NCBI GenBank assembly: GCA_019057975.1
Contig: JAHLWJ010000162.1
Span: 1-9,792 of the forward strand
Direction: 5' to 3'
DNA from: Promethearchaeota archaeon
GTDB lineage: Archaea > Asgardarchaeota > Lokiarchaeia > Sigynarchaeales > SOKP01
DNA length: 9,792 bases
The number at the start of each line of letters is the position of its first letter. The first letter of the stretch is position 1. A model generated the notes under the pieces. That model was not told where the DNA came from, made no database searches, and worked only from the letters and a program-made list of their open reading frames with translations. Positions 6,212 to 9,792 of this stretch are shown here, one piece after another. A program made the translations under genes and the position numbers.

Positions 6212-6605
6212 CTAGTGAATTTAACAACTCTTCTAATTTCCTTAATATTTTCAACCGTTTTTTTATCCTTTCTTCCAGACTTGTTTCCTTCTTTTTCTTT
6301 CTATGATATTTTGTTTTTCTGTATTCTCTTAATTGCTGTGTTTTATAACTTAAATCATAACAGTGTCTGCATAAAAAGGCTTTTTCCCCTGGTGGTAAAT
6401 ACAACTTCTTTGCCCTTCTACTGCAACCAGGACAAACAAACCAACATACAAAACCGAACTGAACTGGAGTAGAAACTACATCTATTTCTTGAATACTAAC
6501 ATTAGAAATTTTAAGTTCCACTCTTCCACTTTTGGTATTATCTGTTAAAACTTTTGCAACGTCTCTAATATCTATGCTGTCTATACCTTCAACTAATCTT
6601 TTCAT
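6189..6605 (-). CDS. Zinc-ribbon conserved hypothetical protein of a mobile element
   Basis: This 138-residue protein has a central four-cysteine zinc ribbon, CPGC (58-61) and CRHC (79-82), the second in LPPGEKAFLCRHCYDLSYKT. That block recurs in phage and element proteins of unknown role. The C-terminus is very basic with an Arg/Lys helix (REYRKTKYHRKKKKE), consistent with nucleic-acid binding. It starts 17 bases inside the upstream 176-residue gene, so it is translationally coupled and the two probably work together. Its own ribosome binding site is weak. The last few residues may be foreign, because its end coincides with the junction to the truncated recombinase. Its place in the replication operon suggests a DNA-handling role, but function is unknown. 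Confidence 0.65.
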   Translation of the reverse strand: MKRLVEGIDSIDIRDVAKVLTDNTKSGRVELKISNVSIQEIDVVSTPVQFGFVCWFVCPGCSRRAKKLYLPPGEKAFLCRHCYDLSYKTQQLREYRKTKYHRKKKKETSLEERIKKRLKILRKLEELLNSLDRGNYSR

Positions 6606-7119
6606 TTTTGTCTAAATCATCTGAAAGTGTTTTACTTATATTCATCTGTTTATCAACAATACTAACATGATCTACTTTCTTAACTGAAACATTTATAGGT
6701 GGTCTTTTAATATCTATTGAATATTTGATTAATCTGACCAAATGATTATCGGCTTTCTGTCTTATTCTTTGAATTGTTTCCAAGTTATTATAAGTATCAC
6801 CAACAGCAATACTATAAGCAGTTATACGATCCAGATATGCACCTACTATTAACTCGTTGATAATTCTATCTATTATTATACTAGTCTTTTTCTCTTTACC
6901 AGTTAGTTTGCTATTTAAACTTTCAGCAACTAATTGAATTGGTTTTCTGCTTATATCGCTTAATTTCAGCATTGGAATAGCTTGAATATGCACATAACCT
7001 TCTTTACCTAACTTCTCTAACTCATCTTTCATTTTCTTTAAATCCCTTTCATCTTTTACAGTAAAAGTTAAAGTGCTATACTCTGTATTATCCTTTTTGG
7101 CTAAACTCTTTTTTCTCAT
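6589..7119 (-). CDS. Conserved hypothetical protein of a mobile element, partner of the zinc-ribbon protein
   Basis: This 176-residue soluble protein follows the repeat-rich putative origin. It starts at ATG 7119, with GAAAGGAAAA directly upstream as ribosome binding site. The N-terminal part has a Lys/Glu-rich amphipathic helix (ERDLKKMKDELEKLGKEG). The second half is helical with IRQKADNHLVRLIKYSIDIK, then RPPINVSVKKVDHVSI. I recall a similar layout in hypothetical proteins encoded immediately before the same kind of zinc-ribbon protein, but no function is known to me. The stop lies inside the zinc-ribbon gene (17-base overlap), pointing to co-translation. No membrane segment or enzyme motif is visible. 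A DNA-binding or replication-accessory role is only inferred from position. Confidence 0.65.
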   Translation of the reverse strand: MRKKSLAKKDNTEYSTLTFTVKDERDLKKMKDELEKLGKEGYVHIQAIPMLKLSDISRKPIQLVAESLNSKLTGKEKKTSIIIDRIINELIVGAYLDRITAYSIAVGDTYNNLETIQRIRQKADNHLVRLIKYSIDIKRPPINVSVKKVDHVSIVDKQMNISKTLSDDLDKNEKIS

Positions 7120-7416
7120 TTTTTCCTTTCAACGTCAAAGTATTATAAATTATAATAGTTAGCAAAATTAGCAAGTTAGCACCTATACACCCAATAAACA
7201 GGTCTAAAATACCTTTGTGAAAGAAGAGTGCTAATATGCTAATTATTATATATATTTATATATAATATATAAAAATACCACTATATAGGCTTATAGGAGC
7301 TATTATAATATTTAGCAAGCTATCTGCTAATTATTGCTAACTTTGCTAACTTTATGGTTTACAAAGCCATTTTCCTGTTAACTATTAAAAAATTTTGCTA
7401 ACTATTATTGCTAAAT
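7120..7416. other. Repeat-rich noncoding region, candidate replication origin
   Basis: This 297-bp gap in an otherwise tightly packed operon holds eleven copies of TTAGC or its complement GCTAA. TTAGC starts at 7159, 7168, 7176 and 7312; GCTAA starts at 7230, 7238, 7326, 7336, 7345, 7397 and 7410. Most occur in groups of two or three spaced 8-10 bases apart, and many extend to TTAGCAA/TTGCTAA. Between the groups lies a nearly pure A/T stretch (7241-7276) that would melt easily. Short iterated sites beside an AT-rich tract next to a replication-protein gene are the usual layout of plasmid or phage origins. Alternatives are an operator array or a relaxase site. No open frame is convincing. Confidence 0.55.
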
Positions 7417-9255
7417 TTATACAACTCTATATACCTTTTTTTTCTTAGTTCCCGGTTCCCCTTTAAAACTTATTTTAACTTTCTCCTCTTCTATAAGAGT
7501 AGTCAGAATAACATCTAAGGTCCTTGAAGACATATGGCTATTTTGGAGCAGCCTAGCCCTCTCGATAGGAGAATACTTCTCAATTATGTTAAATATTTTT
7601 TTCTTATCTTTTTCTTCTTCAGTGAAGCTAACATGTCTTTCCAATACTTCACTTATACTTTTCTTTAACTTATTTACCAGTATCATTGCTCTATTTATTG
7701 AATCTATGCTTATTTCCATGTTACCGGTACTAGATATCTCATATAGCATTGCAAACTTAAGCAGGTAATCAGAAAGCCTCCCGTAGAATCCGCTAATACC
7801 TTTATCATCAGGTAGTTTTTCTATTTCATCTTCATGCCTTCTAAGCCACTTTATTTGATTTACTTTAGCTTCCTCTGTTAAAGACATCTCACCACTGAGG
7901 TTTGAAATATGTTCAAGTTTTGAAATTAAAGTATCTAAAACTTTACCTTCTGGTACTTTTGGTATTGGATACCATTTATCTTTATCATCAGAAGTTGCAG
8001 GAATGTATACAAATCTACCCAAAAAACCACCTTTAACATCACCTTCTCCAATCCTACCAACAAACCATTCAAGGCTAGTTGCAGTCATTATATTTATATA
8101 AAGGTCTTCTATCTCATATGGACTTTTACCTGAAAGCTTCTTTTTCAAAAACCCGGGGCAATCAAAGGCTTCAGTTAAAAACTCTTTTGCCCCACTCATA
8201 TAATTTTTAGTTGCTTTAGTTAAAAAGGATCCAAATTCAGACCAAAATATTACTCCTTTTGAATTTTCCTTAAGAGTCTCAAATAGACCTTCAGGGCTAA
8301 AATCATATGGTAGCAGCAGATCTTTATCTAATCTATGTATAAGCCCTCTACCTATATTTAGAGTAGCAGTTTTTCTCATAATAGTACTTTTACCAATAAG
8401 TACTATCCATAAATTAGGATATAGGTTGCCTATCCCATATGGTAGATATACATTTCTATTTAAAATTGTTGCAATTACTCCAAGTGCAACCAGTTCATGA
8501 TACTTTTTAGGTGCATCTGTAACTTCACATGCATACTTTTCACAGTAGTATTTAACAAAATCATCTGAGGGAATATTAGGAGTATCAGTTTTTAGAGCTT
8601 CTATTTTATCCAGTCCTTCTTTAGCAATGGTACTGGAATCTTCATATTTTTCTGCATTTTTAATAATGCTATCAAATTCATCCTTTAATCCTTTAACTAA
8701 ATAATCGTTTGCATCTATCTTATTTCTTTCTTTCCTATATTCTGCAATATAGACATCTATCTCATAATTGAAAAACTCTAATATTTCTTTGGCTCTCCTT
8801 CTAGCAAACTCTGCTTCATCATATAAAATTATTATTTTTTTAACATGTTTTGGTATATGCTCCAAATGACAACCTCTTAATACCATTACCTGACCTGCTA
8901 CCCCTAATGCATAATAGCCTAAAATCCAGCAAGATATGCAGTTATATTCTCCTTCTACTATAACTAGTCTATCTGTGCCTTCGGTGTACTTTAACATCCA
9001 AAGACCATATAGCCAGCTGTGACCTTCAGGCATTATCCCGCTTTTTGGAGAACTATATTTAGGCTTAATCCCTCTATATTTTTTACCATAATAATTACGC
9101 CTATAATATAGATATTCACCCCCAGCATTGTAGTATCTTATATTTGCATATTCTTTATCGGGAAAGTTTACAAGTCTCCATTCTTTTTGTATATCCTTAT
9201 CAAATCCTCTAAGTTCAAAATAATTACTTTTTGTTTTTGTTAATATTCTTTCCAT
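7417..9255 (-). CDS. Toprim-helicase replication protein (primase-like, DUF3987-type)
   Basis: This 612-residue protein probably primes and unwinds DNA to replicate the element. Residues about 1-75 resemble the region before Toprim. The Toprim domain spans about 95-190, with LVIVEGEYNCIS (catalytic-type Glu101), IIILYDEAE (Asp146) and KIDANDYL (181-186). The RecA/AAA-like helicase part spans about 230-540, with a Walker A-like loop GKSTIMRKT (288-296), a Walker B-like VIFWSEFGSF (335-344) and a likely arginine finger in GGFLGRF (Arg414). A winged-helix-like C-terminus (about 550-600) may bind DNA. Two oddities: no CHC2 zinc-binding domain precedes Toprim, and the Toprim DxD motif reads D-E-A. 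The start ATG has GAGGT seven bases upstream. It follows the DUF5659-like gene by 19 bases, and the repeat-rich candidate origin lies just after it. Confidence 0.85.
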   Translation of the reverse strand: MERILTKTKSNYFELRGFDKDIQKEWRLVNFPDKEYANIRYYNAGGEYLYYRRNYYGKKYRGIKPKYSSPKSGIMPEGHSWLYGLWMLKYTEGTDRLVIVEGEYNCISCWILGYYALGVAGQVMVLRGCHLEHIPKHVKKIIILYDEAEFARRRAKEILEFFNYEIDVYIAEYRKERNKIDANDYLVKGLKDEFDSIIKNAEKYEDSSTIAKEGLDKIEALKTDTPNIPSDDFVKYYCEKYACEVTDAPKKYHELVALGVIATILNRNVYLPYGIGNLYPNLWIVLIGKSTIMRKTATLNIGRGLIHRLDKDLLLPYDFSPEGLFETLKENSKGVIFWSEFGSFLTKATKNYMSGAKEFLTEAFDCPGFLKKKLSGKSPYEIEDLYINIMTATSLEWFVGRIGEGDVKGGFLGRFVYIPATSDDKDKWYPIPKVPEGKVLDTLISKLEHISNLSGEMSLTEEAKVNQIKWLRRHEDEIEKLPDDKGISGFYGRLSDYLLKFAMLYEISSTGNMEISIDSINRAMILVNKLKKSISEVLERHVSFTEEEKDKKKIFNIIEKYSPIERARLLQNSHMSSRTLDVILTTLIEEEKVKISFKGEPGTKKKKVYRVV

Positions 9256-9274
9256 AACTTTACCTCATTTTCAT

Positions 9275-9516
9275 CTAAAGATTATGAACCAGTGCTTTTA
9301 AATCCCGGATTGCATTAATAAACCTGTTAGCACTAACCATTTCACTACTGCTGTAAAAACCTGTTATAAGCTCTCCAATATTTCCTTTATTTTCAAAACA
9401 GAAAAAAGTAATATTTCCTTTTTTATAAGTTCTTATAAGTTTTATATCTTTTGCTTTTAAAAACAGGCCAGGTAAAAATCTTTGGTTTTAAAAACTTCAT
9501 TTTCATTCATATTCAT
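9275..9516 (-). pseudogene. DUF5659-like small phage gene with a frameshift
   Basis: From ATG 9516 (GGGAG four bases upstream) the frame reads MNMNENEVFKTKDFYLACF, then stops at TAA (9459-9457). Stepping back one base in the T run, the frame continues LKAKDIKLIRTYKKGNITFF, then through SEMVSANRFINAIRDLKALV to TAG (9277-9275), giving about 80 residues. The joined protein fits the DUF5659 pattern I recall (F-x-T-x-D-x-Y-L-A-A-x-L...G...F...F...A-R-x-L-K), a small family found just upstream of primase genes in phages. One missing T in a homopolymer explains the break. It could be a true mutation, a sequencing error or programmed -1 slippage. Function is unknown. It is the first gene of the element operon. 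Confidence 0.65.
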
Positions 9517-9558
9517 GGATCTCCCTTTGCTTGACGTTTGTATCAGATTGAAATCATA

Positions 9559-9607
9559 TCTGGAAAAGTGGAATATAATCTGTTTATATTCCCTTTTTTT
9601 ATCCAGA
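9559..9607 (+). terminator. Long hairpin with T run, likely rho-independent terminator (plus direction)
   Basis: GGAATATAA (9570-9578) and TTATATTCC (9584-9592) form a perfect 9-bp stem with a 5-base loop, followed by C and seven T (9594-9600). The stem can extend with AAAA against the T run and TCTGGA (9559-9564) against TCCAGA (9602-9607). For plus-strand transcripts it looks like a terminator, although no plus-strand gene is seen before it. It lies 43 bases upstream of the first minus-strand element gene, so it may instead be a leader structure or operator for that operon. Confidence 0.5.
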
Positions 9608-9649
9608 AATATCTTTTAATTTTCTTTTAGATGAGTTAAAATGTAGTCA

Positions 9650-9682
9650 ATAAAAATACCCTTAATATGGTGGTATTTTTAT
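9650..9682. terminator. 11-bp inverted repeat, possible bidirectional terminator
   Basis: ATAAAAATACC (9650-9660) and GGTATTTTTAT (9672-9682) are perfect reverse complements with an 11-base loop. The A run before and T run after the core make it terminator-like in both directions. Together with the hairpin at 9559-9607 it would shield the element operon from outside transcription. The flanks (9608-9649 and 9683-9792) are AT-rich with no recognisable gene. Confidence 0.45.
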
Positions 9683-9792
9683 ACTAAATTTTAATTTTGT
9701 GGTAAAGATTTTAGGTTTGAATTAAGAAGTAGTAGTTATCCTTCCAAAAAGTGGTATATAAGCCGAGTTATAAACTAAAAATGCTTAAAAGA

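Noticed and set aside
6194..6472. Plus-strand open frame of 92 codons rich in Phe/Leu/Ser
   Set aside because: It is antisense to the zinc-ribbon gene, which has clear cysteine motifs; the hydrophobic look comes from the complement of Lys/Arg/Glu codons.
7120..7416. CRISPR array
   Set aside because: The repeats are only 5-7 bp with 8-13-base spacing; CRISPR needs repeats of over 20 bp with unique spacers, and no cas genes are present.
7586..7768. Plus-strand 60-codon open frame
   Set aside because: Antisense to the C-terminal part of the replication protein, with no ribosome binding site.
9325..9340. Near-palindrome GTTAG-CA-CTAAC as part of the iteron set
   Set aside because: It lies inside the DUF5659-like coding sequence and is explained by codons for a conserved-looking helix.

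Overview
The window is very AT-rich. Its genes are packed in short operons with good AGGAG-type ribosome binding sites and rich in Lys, Asn and Ile. This suggests a low-GC, possibly anaerobic bacterium (Clostridia-like or a similar lineage). I cannot name the organism, and no rRNA or tRNA is visible. The content is accessory: defence- or toxin-like genes on the left and a decayed replicating mobile element on the right.

Left part (1-3040): the first ~50 bases resemble the end of an IS3-type insertion sequence. A gene-poor leader follows. It holds a strong hairpin (311-337) and the ruins of a Vsr-like mismatch endonuclease (about 478-624), still readable through stop codons. Next is a large serine/threonine protein kinase with TPR repeats and an unassigned C-terminal domain (764-3040, +).

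Middle (3053-5670): on the minus strand lies a compact cassette. In order it holds a small ORF broken by an in-frame TAG (4606-4403), a protein resembling the uracil-DNA-glycosylase superfamily (4401-3733), a 43-residue ORF (3707-3576) and a helix-hairpin-helix DNA-glycosylase-like protein (3586-3053). Divergent from it is a two-gene unit: a HEPN-type putative RNase (4670-5230) whose stop codon overlaps the start of a gamma-glutamylcyclotransferase-like gene (5230-5670). The HEPN-GGCT pair looks like a toxin-antitoxin or toxin-modifier module.

Right part (5861-9516, all minus): this is a relic of a prophage or satellite-type element. In transcription order it holds a DUF5659-like gene with a frameshift in a T run, a Toprim/helicase replication protein (DUF3987-like), a 297-bp noncoding region packed with TTAGC/GCTAA repeats next to an AT-only stretch (probable origin), two co-translated conserved hypothetical genes (one with a zinc ribbon), and only the C-terminal third of a large serine recombinase. 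Two hairpins upstream of the operon (9559-9607 and 9650-9682) may insulate it from outside transcription.

Working together (inference): the element relic probably brought in replication genes but can no longer integrate or excise by itself. The kinase, the two glycosylase-fold proteins, the HEPN-GGCT pair and the Vsr remnant look like a defence-island neighbourhood built by successive insertions. None of these functions is proven by sequence alone.
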